A stretch of DNA of 64,000 nucleotides from Jacaranda mimosifolia (GCA_018894105.1 CM032127.1:30310369-30374368), one strand, 5' to 3'. Shown: positions 48,546-61,392, numbered from the stretch's first letter. The notes: a model not told the origin generated them from the letters alone. Program-made: numbers and translations.

Positions 48546-48978
48546 ACCTAGCTTTTCAATAAACCCGATCATCTTTAGCCCCTGCTCATGTCACACTTGT
48601 GCCCTCATTCATTCTTGACCTAAAGAGCTCCCTAGACAAAGCGAATCTTGCGTATTTAGTTTGAACACCATACAACTCTTGTAGGTGTAGATAGATCTCA
48701 TTTGCATGTTTCATATGCTCATGAGTCTTTTGAAATTCATTAGTTATAGAATCTATCATGATGCATCTTGTTTGTAGATCATCATCCACAAACTTCATGA
48801 AAAATTCACGTGCTTCATTAGTGGCATCATTGCTAATGGTGTCTGGTGGACTTTGATCAAGCACATAAGTCATCTTTTTGGAATCTAGAATTATCTTGAG
48901 GTTTCTCAACCAATCATGGAAGTTCGGCCCAATTAGCTTATTGGTTTCCAAAATAACGTGGAGTGGTTTTTTAGCTAT
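48546..48978 (-). pseudogene. gag: gag N-terminal part of copia element C, start codon lost, fused to integrase
   Basis: The family start (ATG GCN AAR ...) reads ATA GCT AAA at 48978-48970, so the initiator is lost. The next Met is at 48951 (METNKLIGPNFHDWLRNLK), followed by an uninterrupted stretch to about 48586 with HLQELYGVQTKYARFALSRE, the longest clean gag text of this family in the window. After a frame change MIGFIEKLGQLD runs directly into VIIAQGTLNNGFYI, i.e. gag is joined to the pre-integrase region by the internal deletion. Confidence 0.88.
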
Positions 48979-50953
48979 TTTGAGTTTGAGATTTCAAAAA
49001 TCTATGAAAGGTAAAAAGAAGAGTGTACGCATATGATTTAATACTGATATTGAAAACATTTTCATGGTCTTTCAAGCATGTTTTTCTCCCACTATTTTAT
49101 CAAATCCTTCCCCCCTAGAAGAACTCGAGAAACCATATTTTCTACTGAGAATCAAGGTCCTAAGGACTTGTAAGAGGACCCCTATTACAAGTGCATCCAC
49201 AAACAATTAAAAGGTAAGCTACTTTTGCTAATTGCATCTCTATGCAACCCTTGATATATTTTACCTCATTTTTCATGTAGATCCCTGTGTCGAGTAACCT
49301 CTACATTACTAAGTGTTAAGTCGGACCTACCAATCAAACATTGATTCAAGACCGCTCCAAGTCATGCTATATTCCATAAGCCATGCAAGGGAAGTATCAA
49401 ATCAAAGGTGCGTCATAGGCTAAGTATATGATCGCAACTTTCTACCTAAGTGAGACCCGTGACGAGTGCACACACAAAGATAGTAGTGTCATCATGTCAT
49501 ACACTATTGGTAGAAGGCATAGATGAATTAAAACTCCTTTTAATTTGTATCCATTTTGACTTAATATTTGGGAGCACTTTGACTTTCTAAGTTGAGGGAT
49601 TTTCTTGCTTGCAAAGATCTCATTAATTTTATCTTCTTATTTAGGTTTTCTATATCCTAACCATGCATCTCATACATCAATAGGATATGAAAAGCATAAA
49701 TAAGTAAATACGCCTAGCATGCTCCTAGGGTGGGATGACCATGAGCTTTAACCAAGTGGTGCACTTAGAGCCATAGGTGCACCACTTTGTTGATTTTAAG
49801 TGGGTTGATTAAATCTAGCTATTACAAAAATGCATCCCCATACATTCATGGGTCTTCATGCCTCCAATGGTCTTCTTTGCTCTTTGTAACATTTACATGA
49901 GAAAGAAATTCTCACTCCTAGTGATTCTACTCTCATAACATTTACAAGATAGAAATTAAGAGGTATGCAAGCCCAATTTAATATAACCCTTTTCAATAAC
50001 TTAAAATAAATAAAATCAATATTAAAGGCTTATGATCATCCCCATTCATTTATCATTCATCCAACAATTAAATGAACAATAAATAAATCAAGAATTGACA
50101 TTCAATTCCAACAATTAAATGTTTATCTCATAAACAATTAATTGGCCAAGTAAGAACAAGCATAACAATTATGCCTCATCATTGAAGATTAACTTTAACA
50201 AGATTTTAAAAGCAATCAAAAATGTCAAAAATATTTTGAGAACTTGCACAATACTTGTGCATCTATTGAGCATGATTCAATACATTTTTGGTCACTTAAG
50301 GAACACAAAAATAGGCTCAAAATGCATCCCTCCCTAAATTAACCGCTGCTGCCTAGGCTGGGCACACAGTTGGGTGGCAGGTGCGCCCCTGGTGTGCCCG
50401 CTACCCTGCCAGTGCCCTGTTATGGCCAGCAACACCCCTATTTTAGGGTGGGGACCTAGACAATCCGTTTTTCGCTCAGCTTTTGTGCATTAAAAATTTT
50501 GGGACACCTCCTAAACATCAAATCACACATTATATATGAAATTCCAGACTTAAAACATCTTTTAAAAATGGAAATTCAAGTGCTCAAACATGCTTCAAAA
50601 ATCAAATTTAAGTGAGAATCAGAATTCTCCAAAAATCTCCAATAAACTCCAATCAAATCGAATCCAAAAATGACCAAAACTCTTTAAGGCCATATTTAAA
50701 ATGCTATATCAATATATAGCATCATCCAATGCTAAATCAAAATTTAACACTAGTATCTATGAATTAAAACATGCTAAACATATGAATTAACAATTAAAAC
50801 ACATATTAGCATAATTTCAATTCATCAACAAAAAAGCCACAAGCATCATCATCCAAACACTCAAATCCATAAATTGGATCAAGTATTTGGAGATCTTGAT
50901 CAATCCATAACATGAATCAATCAACCAAAAATTCAAATCATAGCATCAAATTA
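48979..50953 (-). other. Leader of element C
   Basis: About 2 kb without coding frame. It contains the GC-rich block at 50341-50455 and four leader motif copies (minus text like GCACTCGTCACGGGTC) at about 49452, 49350, 49280 and 49177 in plus coordinates. Confidence 0.7.
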
Positions 50954-50966
50954 TGCTCTGATACCA
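50954..50966 (-). other. Primer binding site of element C (initiator Met tRNA type)
   Basis: The minus strand reads TGGTATCAGAGCA, matching the consensus TGGTATCAGAGCC at 12 of 13 bases, two bases inside the LTR. Confidence 0.88.
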
Positions 50967-50968
50967 CT

Positions 50969-53200
50969 TGAAGTCAGGTGTAGCACTAGGATCCAATAAA
51001 TAAAGCACAAAAATTGCTAAATAAACTAGCCTACACTTGAAACCAAGAATCTAGTCATGCTCTAGATTCAGATTTGGATGAAGGATTACCTTGAATGCTC
51101 AAAATCAAGGAAAGGAGGAAGAACACTTCAACACTTGAAAAAATATCTTCCAGCAGCACAACAGATTCAAGGAAATAGTTGCCTATCCAAACCACCTCAG
51201 AATTAGTTGAAATTTGGATACAAGATCACCAACACCTTCATTAAGATCTAGTAAAAAATTCAACCAAAACAAAAACTAGAAAGCCACATCAAAAATGCCT
51301 CCAAATAGACTGGACTGCAATGAATCTCCAAGAACAAGCAATCTAAATGTGTTGCATCTAATGTGATAGTTCACACACCAATGGAAAATCCAATTCTCTC
51401 CTAGATAAGCTGGAAAATCAAGGAGAGAAGAGCAAGGATAAAGGCTAAATTTAGGATGAAGGAGAGATGAAGAAAATGTGAAGCCTCAACACATGAGAGA
51501 ATCACATAATTGGAGGGAAAATGGAATCTAACTTTTAGATCTAGATTTTGCCAACTTAAGCTCTTAAGTGGCTGGCCACTCTATATCCTTATATAGAGGG
51601 AGGGAAGGTATGATGCTAGTTGCCATCACACATCCCATGAGGTGCCACCTAAAGTAAGCAAGTTGTATGTGAAATCACATTTCACTTGTATTTGAATTTC
51701 ATTTGGAATCTTCATTTCATCTCATGAAATTTCATCCAAATAAATTCAAAAGTACACCAAACGAACTCTTTCATTTTGAATTTCCCTCCAAATTAATTCT
51801 TCACATTAATTAAATCAACCCCTTAATTTAATTAAATAACCTTGACTTAACTTTCTAAGTCAATTAGCTTAAATATTTAAGTTAGAAGATGTTAACTCCT
51901 GAAGTTAACCTGACTAATCGATAGTCATGTGGCACTAATCAAATTAACTCCTTAATTTAATTGGTATAATTTAACTCATTAAATTATTTAGATCAATTTA
52001 ATTGTTAAATTGATCAAGCCAACATGACCAAAAATTGTGTCAACAGTTTCCCTCCAAAATCAGTCACGATGGAATTTATCTAACTCTTAGAAATTTCCCT
52101 TCATCAAGTAAGATTTCCAATTGATTTTTGTGTGTAACCTATTAGGTTCTACCATTCATTAGACATGGGCACACAACTCTTGTGAATTTTAAAATATCAA
52201 AATATTCACATTAGTTTAAACTCCTTTAAACTAATGACGCAATTCAATTAATCTCCATTAATTGAAAAGTACCCAATCTCCATGGTCGATGTCCAACCTC
52301 AAGCCCACGGAGCCCAACTAATTGGCCGGATGAATATACTATTGGAGAACCATTCTAGCTTTACGCTTATCATGCAAATACGGTAATTCCGTCTCCTATC
52401 TCTCAAAAAAGGCCTAGGGCAAGATATTTATCGGCTCCTTAATAGCTTCGATTCTATATTTCTATTTCCAATGTTCGATTTCGATCTATGACCTCATCTT
52501 TGGAAGACTCTTTTTCCAAATTATCATAATGCCTTATGCAATGACTCATTGGAATTGATCATTATAAAATACATAGGAGATGCACTCACCTTTCACAACG
52601 AAAAAGAGTTGGATCCCATCTTAGATCTCACAAACCTCTATGTCCAAGTAGATCAACCCAAAAGACTCATGAAGTGGTCAAGGGAGAGTCAAAGCATGAG
52701 GACCTAGACACAAGATTACCATGCATCCTCATGTTAATGGAGTAATTATATGCACTGGCGTAAGATGGAAAACTTACCATTACGGCTATCTAGTAGATTC
52801 TCTGAGCGTGTCTTCAGTGGACGTGTTCTCTAACAAGCACCTACTAACATGCACTCATGCCTAACATGGCTTGCTCATGAAACGGATCAATATCTAACCC
52901 TTGGATATATGCATCACTAGTGCCAATCTGTCTAAATCTTAGATGCTCTATCTCATAAGATTCTACGACTTGGAAGATTTAAGATCACGATCGTGTAAGA
53001 TTTGTTTCATGATCACCACCCAATGCATAACCAAGTCCCATAGTCTTGTGTGATCTAAGGGTTTCAACCAAATGCTAGCGAAGTAATATAAGCATAAGAT
53101 GAAGATGGCCATTTATAATGAATCTTATTCAATCAATATAGTATCACAAGTGAAATAGTTTATGTGCCAATCTAATTGGCTACGGGGTATTATTCCTACA
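50969..53200 (-). repeat. 5' LTR of copia element C
   Basis: 2232 bp, plus-strand text from TGAAGTCAGGTGTAGCACTA to TATTATTCCTACA. It aligns with 43654-45827 throughout with scattered substitutions. Confidence 0.92.
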
Positions 53201-53205
53201 AAATG

Positions 53206-54070
53206 TACTTCTCAACATGCATGAGGAGCTCATGTAGCATGGCGTGAGGCTTCCCAAAAATTGGCTCTTGAAATTTGAGGTGCTCTAAATTCTTTTGGAT
53301 GATACTAATAAAAAGCTCTTGACTGACATGAGGGATCTTATGCACGACTTGGATGAAATATATGAGGAAAGTCCTCAAGGATTCTCCATCTCGCTAGTTA
53401 ATGGTAAATAGGTAGGTTGTTTTTTAGGATACTTATGGTTGATGGAGAAATTTTGAAGGAAAACCTATGCTAGCAATTCCCATCTAGTAATGGATCATAC
53501 CTGTATTTAGTTGAACCACATCAAGGCACAATGAGAGTGGTCCAATAGAGTTTGTAATATGCAGCATCGCTCAGATCACAAAGGTCCATTCTTGCTAAGA
53601 AGTTGTCTAAGTCTCTTGGGGGTCTACAGTGCCATCGAACTCCAGCAGTCAAGCTATCTTTGCTCTATGGGGAAGTACTTCTGCTAGGATTGTCGAAGAA
53701 AATAGACTAAGCATTGGGAGAACAATAGCCTAAGCATGATATTAACTTCTTGCTCCTCTAGGCAATTGCAACATTGAGGAATGTATTTGAACTCTGACAT
53801 CTGCGAGCTCACACTAGGCAAAATCTACTTTGAGTCAAGAATGTGCATCTCCTGGTGTGGTATAAAAAGAAGAGCAACAACATCCTAAATTAGCACTTTG
53901 TTTATATCTCTCCAGAGAGGATGACGCCTCCCAAAACCTATGGGAGGATTGCTATAGTTCTTGAGGGCGGTATTCCTCGGCATATTAGGCAACTGCTTTT
54001 GTTGTAGATTGGGCAGTAGCATTTTCTAATAGATTCCTCAACGCCTCCTGAGTGATAGTTAGAATAGATT
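53206..54070 (-). pseudogene. Ty3/gypsy gag, 5' part of gene split by element C
   Basis: Minus strand: LLEFDGTVDPQE (about 53640), AAYYKL-like text, then INHKYPKKQPTYLFTIN and RDGESLRTFLIYFIQVVHKI (about 53430-53330), followed by SQELFISIIQKNLEHLKF and MLHELLMHVEKYIL (53300-53196). This is the plant gypsy capsid (Retrotrans_gag) domain. Further upstream (about 54060-53980) EALRNLLENATAQS is the usual N-terminal coiled-coil. Stops and frameshifts occur throughout. The gene continues at 43648 on the other side of element C. Confidence 0.8.
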
Positions 54071-54724
54071 TTCTAGCGAAGAGGTTTGTTACGTAGGCAC
54101 CTCCTCAAATATAGATTGCATGTTTAAAGCAAGCTTTCGTGCTAGAACATGATATATTTCTCATTGGTGACTCTCTATATTTTTCAATGATAGGGTCACT
54201 TGATTGCAAAGTTCAAGAGCTCTTGATCTCATCTACATTCTCAGTATTCCTTCTTTCTCCTTAAGTTTCCAGAGACGACATTAAAATGATGCTACTTGGA
54301 AATAAAGCAGGTCTTTTTTAGAGGAGAATATTGTCTTAATTCATTTTCTTTAGAACACGTGTAGAGAGATCTCTTTCTCCAGAAAGTCTTTTGAGTTTAT
54401 GACTTTTTACAAATGATTTATTGTCTCCAAGTTCTCTTTGGGACTTAGTAATTATAGTTTTTAGTCTTGATAGACTTAAGACAATTAGTATTTTTCTACC
54501 CCTCTTTATAAGCTTCACTTGAATTTTAAACTCTCTAGCCCTATTACTTAGTTAATTTATTTTAGGTTTGACTCTATTTTTAATCAATTTACCCAATCGC
54601 CCATATAGTCAATGTTTAGCATTATCAGAGATCAACACAAGATAAGCTAAAGAGCAAACTGAAAAATGATTATGCTATAATAATCACTTTTAAAAAATGC
54701 TCATGTAGTAGAAGCAAGAAAAAT
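54071..54724. other. Leader or LTR sequence upstream of the split gypsy gag
   Basis: No coding motif. The stretch 54335-54500 resembles 58700-58860 on the far side of the CACTA element (shared phrases such as AGAGAGATCTCTTTCTCC / AGAGAGATTTCAACTCTC and CAAATGATTTATTGTCTCCA / CGAATGATTTCTCTATCCA), so it may be part of a repeat or LTR of that gypsy element. Confidence 0.35.
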
Positions 54725-55377
54725 GAACACTACAAAAAATCTCATAATTTTTGATGGATTCCTATGGATTTCAAACAGACTATTCAAATTCCAATAGATT
54801 TCGAATAAAATTTCGTGTCGAAGAAACCCTCATCATAAATCACTTTCCCTTACTTTTCTAATAGAAAATTTCGATGAGTTTTTGAGTGATATTAAACCAT
54901 TTGAACTAGTTCTATTTTCGTCAACTTTTCGATGGAACAATCTATCAAAAATATTCCAACAAAATTCCGTCAATTTTATGATAGATATTTTAAATTTTTT
55001 AATTAATTTTTGTATTCCTTTCCAATGGAATTCGTTGAATATTTGACAGTTAATTATAAAAATTATTATTTAATTTTAACAATTTCCATTGAAAGATCTT
55101 CAGGTTTTCATTGGAAAATTAAATTTTACATATATTAATTATTTTTTAACATCCGACCAAAATGCCTAAGAATTCTTTTTAATAGTTAATTTTTTAAATA
55201 ATTATTTGATTAAACATGTAACCTATTGATACATCTTATGTACAAAATAACATTCAAGTACAAAATTATAAATTGTAAATAAATGAAAAAAAATCAGAAA
55301 AATGTAATTTTATAAATATAAGTGTTAAAAATTAGTAATTCTTTATTACAAAAACATAAAAAAAAAAAAAAAAGGAT

Positions 55378-55620
55378 CTCATCTACTGGCCACCAACAAC
55401 ATCGCCAAAGTTGAAATAGTCATCCTGCTCGGTACCATGCTATTGCTAGTCACAATCAATGTCCAGCTGTGGCGGAAGATGCTACTGGTAAGGCAGGGGA
55501 GAGGACGAGCCAGAGAATCCAAGTGGAACATCCCTCTGTATAACCAGCTAAGTGAACACATCATGCATCGCATCGAATCACGATGAGAACATGGTCTACA
55601 TATCTTGAATACCTGACTAC
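55378..55620 (-). pseudogene. Possible coding scrap in CACTA interior
   Basis: The minus strand has readable text VIQRDVPLGFSGSSSPALPV and, one frame over, DDYFNFGDVVGGQ before a stop. The low-complexity Ser/Pro and acidic ending resembles the C-terminus of the plant proteins often carried by CACTA elements (Ptta/En/Spm-type). It is base-compositionally richer in GC than the surroundings and may continue at 58050-57908 beyond the solo LTR. A weak call. Confidence 0.3.
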
Positions 55621-55681
55621 AAATGGGTCTCCAAGCGAGTCTCCAATTAGGTTGTAGTTAATACAATCAAAGGCTACTCTC

Positions 55682-57902
55682 TGTAAGTAGGTAAGGCACT
55701 ATAATCTAATTATAAAACTTCATAAGAGAAATAAACTAGTTCTTACATGCTAACTAGGATCAAATTATGCCTATAATCTAGATTTAGATGGAGTGTTATC
55801 TTGAAATGCTAATATCCAAGGAGAAAATGGTGAACCTTTCACCAATCCAGAATCTGCTAAAAACCGCGCAGCGGGAAGGGAGTGATTTTTAAACTCATTA
55901 AAACTCCTCCAAAATTCATGAAACAATTACTGCAACCTCTCAACACCTTGAAGGAAACCTGGTAAAAAATTCACATCAAAAATCTTTCTAGATCTCCCTA
56001 GAAAAATTCACCAAATCAGTGCTCTACTCAAGTGGATATCCAAACAATAGCAAAATAACTTGTTCGCCTCTATTGATATGATCCACACACCAATAAAACT
56101 TCCAAATTCTCCTTACGATGAGAATGATAATATGGAGGCCAATTTGAGGTAGAGAAGAAGAAGAAGAAGAGAGCAAAGTTTTCAACACATGAATGGAATG
56201 TTTGCAAGGTGTTTTGGAGGGAATTGTAAAACAATCTAGTTCTTTCACACTTTCAGCAATTACCTCTCCTCACACCCACTATATCTATATATAGGATAAG
56301 GTTGGTGTGATGCCAAGTTGGCATCACACCTTCCTCAAGGTAGGCGGCCAACTTGCATTGCTAAAGTGGCAAATGCAAATTCAAATCCAATTTGAATTTC
56401 ATGTGCATCTTAATTACATTTGAAATCTAATTTCAAGCTAATTAATATGCTAATTCAAATGAACATTTCCTTTGAATTTTTCCTCCAAAATGTATTCTTC
56501 CCATTAATTAAAATTAAATTAGATACTTTAATTTAATTAATTAACCTTTAACTTAACTCTAAAGTCAAACAAGTTTAACTCTTAAGCTTAATTTTGTTAA
56601 CATAACTCTGTAAGTTGGCCAATTGATAGTCGGCACCAAATAATTAACTCCTTAATTAATGGTCTAATTGAACCTTTTAAATTAATTGATTAATTTAACA
56701 CTTAAATTAATCAAGCCAAAAATGACCTTTGAATTGGATATCTCAAAAATCGGTCCACTAGGAGAAATTCTCTAACTCTTAGAAAATTGCTCCATCAACT
56801 AGGAAGTTAATTGGCTTTTGTGTGTGACCCAATAGGTTCTACCATTCATTGGACATGGGCTCACAACTCCTTGTGACTTTTAAATATCGTATATTCATTT
56901 TAGTTTAAAACACTTTTAAACTAATCGACTCAATTCAACTAATCTCATTAATTGAAGAATACCCAATTTTCATAGTTGATGTCCAACCTCAAGCCTACGT
57001 AGCCCAACTAATTGGTTGAAATGAATATTTTGGAGAACCATTATAGCTCTACGCTTACCATGCAACTACGCTCCTTCCATCTTCTATCTCTCGAAAGAAG
57101 CCTAGGGCAAGATATTTGCCGACTCCCTAATATAGCCTTGATACTATATCTCTATTCCCAATGTTCAATTCCCTTGTGTGACCTCATCTTTGAAAAATTC
57201 CTTTTCCAAAATTATCACACCACCTTGCGCAAGGATTTCTTGGAATCGATCATTATAGAATACATAGGAAATGCTCTCGCCTTTCACAAAGGTGAGGAGT
57301 CAAATTCCATCTTATATCTCAAAACCTCCATGCCAAGTGGTTTATACCCAACCTCAACCCGAAAGACCCCCTAAGTGATCAAGAAAGAGTCAAAGCATGA
57401 GAACTAAACATAAGATTACCATAGATCCTCAAGTCAGAGGATTAACAATATGCACTAGCATAAGCTGGAGAATTTTTCACTACTAACTTGCCACTATGGC
57501 TATCTAGTGGATTCTTCAGTGGGCCTTCAGTGCCTTGTTCTCTAATAAGCACCCACTAACATGCACCTATATCTCACACGATTGCTCATGGAATGGAGCA
57601 ATATCCAACTCTTGGATTTATGCTTCGTTAATGCAAGTCTATCCAAATCTTAGATGCCCCATCTCGTGAGATCCTATAACTTGGAAGATTTAAGATCATG
57701 ACTGTGTGAGACTTCTTCCATGGTCATCAAACCAAGCCCCATAGTCATGAGTGTTCTAAAGGCTTCATCCTAATGCAAGTGAAGTCATAAAAAGCATAAG
57801 ATGAAGATTGTCAAATAATGAATATCATTCAACCAAGATTGTTTTACAAGAAAATAGCTTTACAAACCCAATCTAATTGGCTCGTTAGGTACTATTCCAA
57901 CA
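55682..57902 (-). mobile_element. Solo copia LTR inside CACTA transposon
   Basis: 2221 bp, plus-strand text TGTAAGTAGGTAAGGCACTA to GTACTATTCCAACA, perfect target duplication CTCTC (55677-55681 and 57903-57907). TATA region near 56285 (CTATATATAG in plus text). Confidence 0.92.
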
Positions 57903-58416
57903 CTCTCGAGGCATACTGGTACAAGAGGATGACCATTGGTAGCTCCGTTCTTATTGGGGCCACCTACAGTTTGAGTCTACAACTCAACATAGGACTATTA
58001 GGTATCTACACTCCTCCTAACACCCTCCAACTGAGACTGGGACAATAGCGTCTACAAGAATATTGGGAGAGAGATAATATAGAAAAGGAAAAAGGGAATA
58101 TGGTTAGCATGGCTGATTTTACTAAGTTTTTTGAAGGAAAATTTTGTTGAAAACTAATTTTAAAAAAAATAATAATAAAATTTGTTGATGATGTTTTTGT
58201 CGGAAAAAATTTCCATCAACTTTCCAACAGAAAAGTCGTCACATATATTCACTCCAAACTCCCACCAAAATCCCTTCAAATTTTTGGGTGCTTTTCTATT
58301 GGATTTCCAATGAACATTTTATTCTTCAAAAACCCATCGAAAGTCCTTCAAAAATGTCCGAGAAGATTGTTCGTTAGAAATTTCCATTGAAGAAAGCTAG
58401 TTTTTTTAATGTGGAA

Positions 58417-60220
58417 CAACAATCTCAACTAAGGTAGAAAAGCTGATGACATATTGAAGCACAATAGCACTTGCAACTTAGCAGTGACATTTCTTCTCTT
58501 CTATTGAAAGAGATACCTCAATAAAACCCATAATATAGTTTATTTTTTCTTCACAACAGATGATTTTCCATTCAATTTTCAATAGCTTGTATAAGTGAAG
58601 AGATGCTATAAGTTTGGACAGGATTCGTAATAGTTCCTCTTTAATTTCCCATTAAGTTGCATAGAATTAGTGTGGGGTCCTTTTCAATAGACAACAAGGT
58701 GTCCAATTCTTTTTCTCTAAGAAGCATGCAGAGAGATTTCAACTCTCAAAGGTTTTCAAAGTTTCGTGATATCTTGCGAATGATTTCTCTATCCAAATTC
58801 TATTTGGAAAATTTATAGTTTATTTTTTATAAGCTTAGGCCCATTAAGGTTCTGTTACCTTTCCTCATGCATAATTAATTTTGGGTTTTTTAGATCTTTT
58901 AATTTAATTAATCAGTTTCATTTATTGGGCCTTTTATATTTGTTTTACTATTTTACCTTGTATACTTAATTATCCATATCATTAAGTCTCCGTATTTTCC
59001 TTTTAAAAAGTTATCACGTCGAAAATATAACATAAGGTGAAATTTTTAATTTTACCTTAAATTAATTTGTTAAAATTAGGTTATTAATTTAACTCTCATT
59101 AATCAAGTTTGGTGTGGACTTCCATTTACTCAATTTTTGTTTTAAGTGGGACTTAGTAAATTCCCTTGTCTAATTGTGTTTTAGGAGACATCGTAGTAAC
59201 CGCCTTGCATTCGTTAAAGGCCTTTGCCAAACTTTGTGCCTCGTACTTGCCTACATACTTAGGAAAATTTTGCATTGCATTGATCTAAAGACTTAAATAA
59301 ATTTTAAGTATGATTGTGAGAAATGGGATGTCTGGAGGTAGGAACCAACTTGATTTATGATCAAAGTAAAGTCAAACTTTGCAGAAGAGGTGGAGAGAAA
59401 GAAAAGAGGCAACCACCTTGGGGGCTACCAGCATGAGCTACACCAAGCGAGCACCTGCGCGATGGCATTCGTTAGGCACCTATGTTGGGGTGCCTATTGG
59501 GCTTTCCATGCCTTCTTCGATGTTTGAATTAGGTTTTCTATCAAATGTAGTTAGTTGAATGTTTGATAAATGAAACCTTTAATCTTTCATATGAAAGGAC
59601 CAGATGAGTGCAAGGAATTAGCACAGCATTATAGGGAGACTTAGAAAATTTTCTCTGGAACAAGATTGGTGTCTAAAGGATGTTAAAGTTTGGTCTAGGG
59701 TTCACATTTCACGAACAACTTAGAAAAATTCACTCGAGTGTTTCACGCTTGGGCAAACCCTATTGAGTCTCAATGGATATTCTTTTGATGTCTGTATGGA
59801 GTAGATTTTCTCTATAAGACTTTAGGTCGTGTTTACTTCACTTCAAATAAGGAATGGTTTTTAAGTTACGGAGTGACTAAATGCAAGTAAGGTGCAAGTA
59901 CAAGAACCTGAGTGTCCAATGAAGTCAATGCTAGTTTTGTTTGTGTTTCACATGGCACTAAGATTTGTTCATGTAGTTTTTGCTTCTTTGCTCTTTTAGG
60001 ATTGCTAGTGGGGTTATGTGTTATTCAAAGTACTTAGGCAATATCTAAAGTTTGTGGGTTATCCCATTATAGAAGTGCTTTCTTGCGCTCCAAAAAATTT
60101 TCAAGCTAAGTGTGATTACGATCTCACAGTTTGTTGTGCTTTTTTGTGAATTTCTTTGAGGGTTCTTATAGCTACTTAGTTTTTGCAAACCCCCATTTAT
60201 TTTCCTTTGGTGGCTAAGTA
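58417..60220. other. Unassigned sequence between CACTA element and truncated LTR
   Basis: AT-rich with no coding motif. It contains a GC-richer island at 59400-59520 with a perfect hairpin (AGGCACC 59474-59480, GGTGCCT 59489-59495). Part of it (58700-58860) resembles 54335-54500. It may be leader or LTR of the gypsy element whose gag lies at 53206-54070. Confidence 0.4.
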
Positions 60221-61392
60221 TGTTGGAATAGTGCCCCGTAAGCCAATTAGATTAGCGTGTATAACTACTCCATGTAATAGTCTTAATTGAATGATATTTA
60301 ATAAAATAGACATCTTCGTCTTATGCGTTTATGATTTTTCCACATGCATTTGGTTGAAGCCCCTAAATCATACTAGGCTACGAGACTTGGTCACACATAT
60401 GATAGTGATCATGAAACAAGTCTCTATGGTCATGATTTTAAACATTCCAAGTCAAATAATCTTATGAGACGAGGCATATGAGATTGAGATAGACTTACAC
60501 TAACGATACATATTCCAAAGAGTTAGATATTATCCCATTTCGTGGGCAATCTATGTAAGACATAGGTGTATGTTAATGGGTGCTTGTTAAAGAACAAGTT
60601 CATTGAAGGCCCGCTTAGAGAATCCACTAGATAGACATAGTGGCATATCGGTAATGGCAAGTTCTCTAGCTTACAATAGTGCATATAATTAGTCCTTTAA
60701 CTTGAGGTTCCATATTAACCATGTATTTGGGTCCGTGTGCTTTAATTTTGCTTCAACCACATAGCTGGTCATCCAGGGCTTAGGTTGGGCACAAGCTACC
60801 TAAGTATGGAGGATGGTGAGTTCCAAGAAGGGATCCATTTTGCCCATCTGTGAAGAGCAGGTTGAGGCTATTAAAGATCGACAAATATCTTGCCCTAGGC
60901 CTTTTTCGAGAGATAGAAAAAGGAAGGACTATATATACACGATAATCGTAAGCAGAAAGGGTTCAACTCTTTATAATCTATTCATCCAATTCATTGGGCT
61001 CTACAGGCTTGTGCTAGGCATTGACTATTGAGATGGTACTCTTCAATTAATAGAGATTAATTGATAGTCATTAATTTAAAAGAGGTTAAGCTAATTCGAA
61101 TATTTTAATATTCAAAATATCACAAAGAGTTGTGGGCTCATGTCTAATGAATTAGTGAACCTAAAGAGTCACACACAAAAGCCTAGAACACTCTCACTTG
61201 ATTAAAGAAATTATCTAAGAAGTTAGATAATTGAGGTGAACAAGTTTATTGGAGAAAGAGCAAATCAACTAATTAACAATTGGTCAGTTTGGCTTGATTA
61301 ATTTAAATGTTAATTAATTAAAATAATTTAAAGAGTTAAATTAGAACAATTAAATTAAGGAGTTAATGTAATTGGTGTCATGTGGCAAATTT
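60221..61392 (+). repeat. Truncated copia LTR (5' half only)
   Basis: Begins with the family start TGTTGGAATAGTGCCCC and follows the A-type LTR, minus an internal gap of about 150 bp near 60857 (text jumps from GTGAAGAGCAG to GTTGAGGCTATT). It ends abruptly at about 61392 after GGTGTCATGTGGCAAA, before the TATA region. The right part is not found elsewhere in the window. Confidence 0.82.

Larger units (their letters stand above)
43654..53200 (-). mobile_element. Full-length Ty1/copia retrotransposon C, internally deleted
   Basis: 9547 bp with both LTRs (43654-45827 and 50969-53200), primer binding site, leader, gag, integrase, RT and RNase H on the minus strand. Flanked by GAATG (43649-43653) and AAATG (53201-53205), one mismatch. 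It sits inside a gypsy gag gene of the same orientation. About 0.7 kb containing the gag C-terminus and protease is missing (junction near 48535). Confidence 0.93.
54728..58413. mobile_element. CACTA-type DNA transposon, non-autonomous, split by a solo LTR
   Basis: Left end CACTACAAAAAATC; the right end read inward is CACATTAAAAAAAC (9 of the first 12 bases agree). A 3-bp duplication GAA flanks it (54725-54727 and 58414-58416), as expected for CACTA elements. Both subterminal regions carry many short repeats of phrases like TTTCCATCAA, TTCCAACAGA and TTTCGATGG in both orientations, a hallmark of transposase-binding regions. Excluding the solo LTR, it is about 1.46 kb, too short for a transposase gene. 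Confidence 0.82.

Noticed and set aside
55358..55373. Poly-A run of 16 bases as the tail of a retroposed gene or SINE
   Set aside because: It lies within the CACTA element, no target duplication surrounds it, and the upstream sequence is subterminal CACTA repeat.
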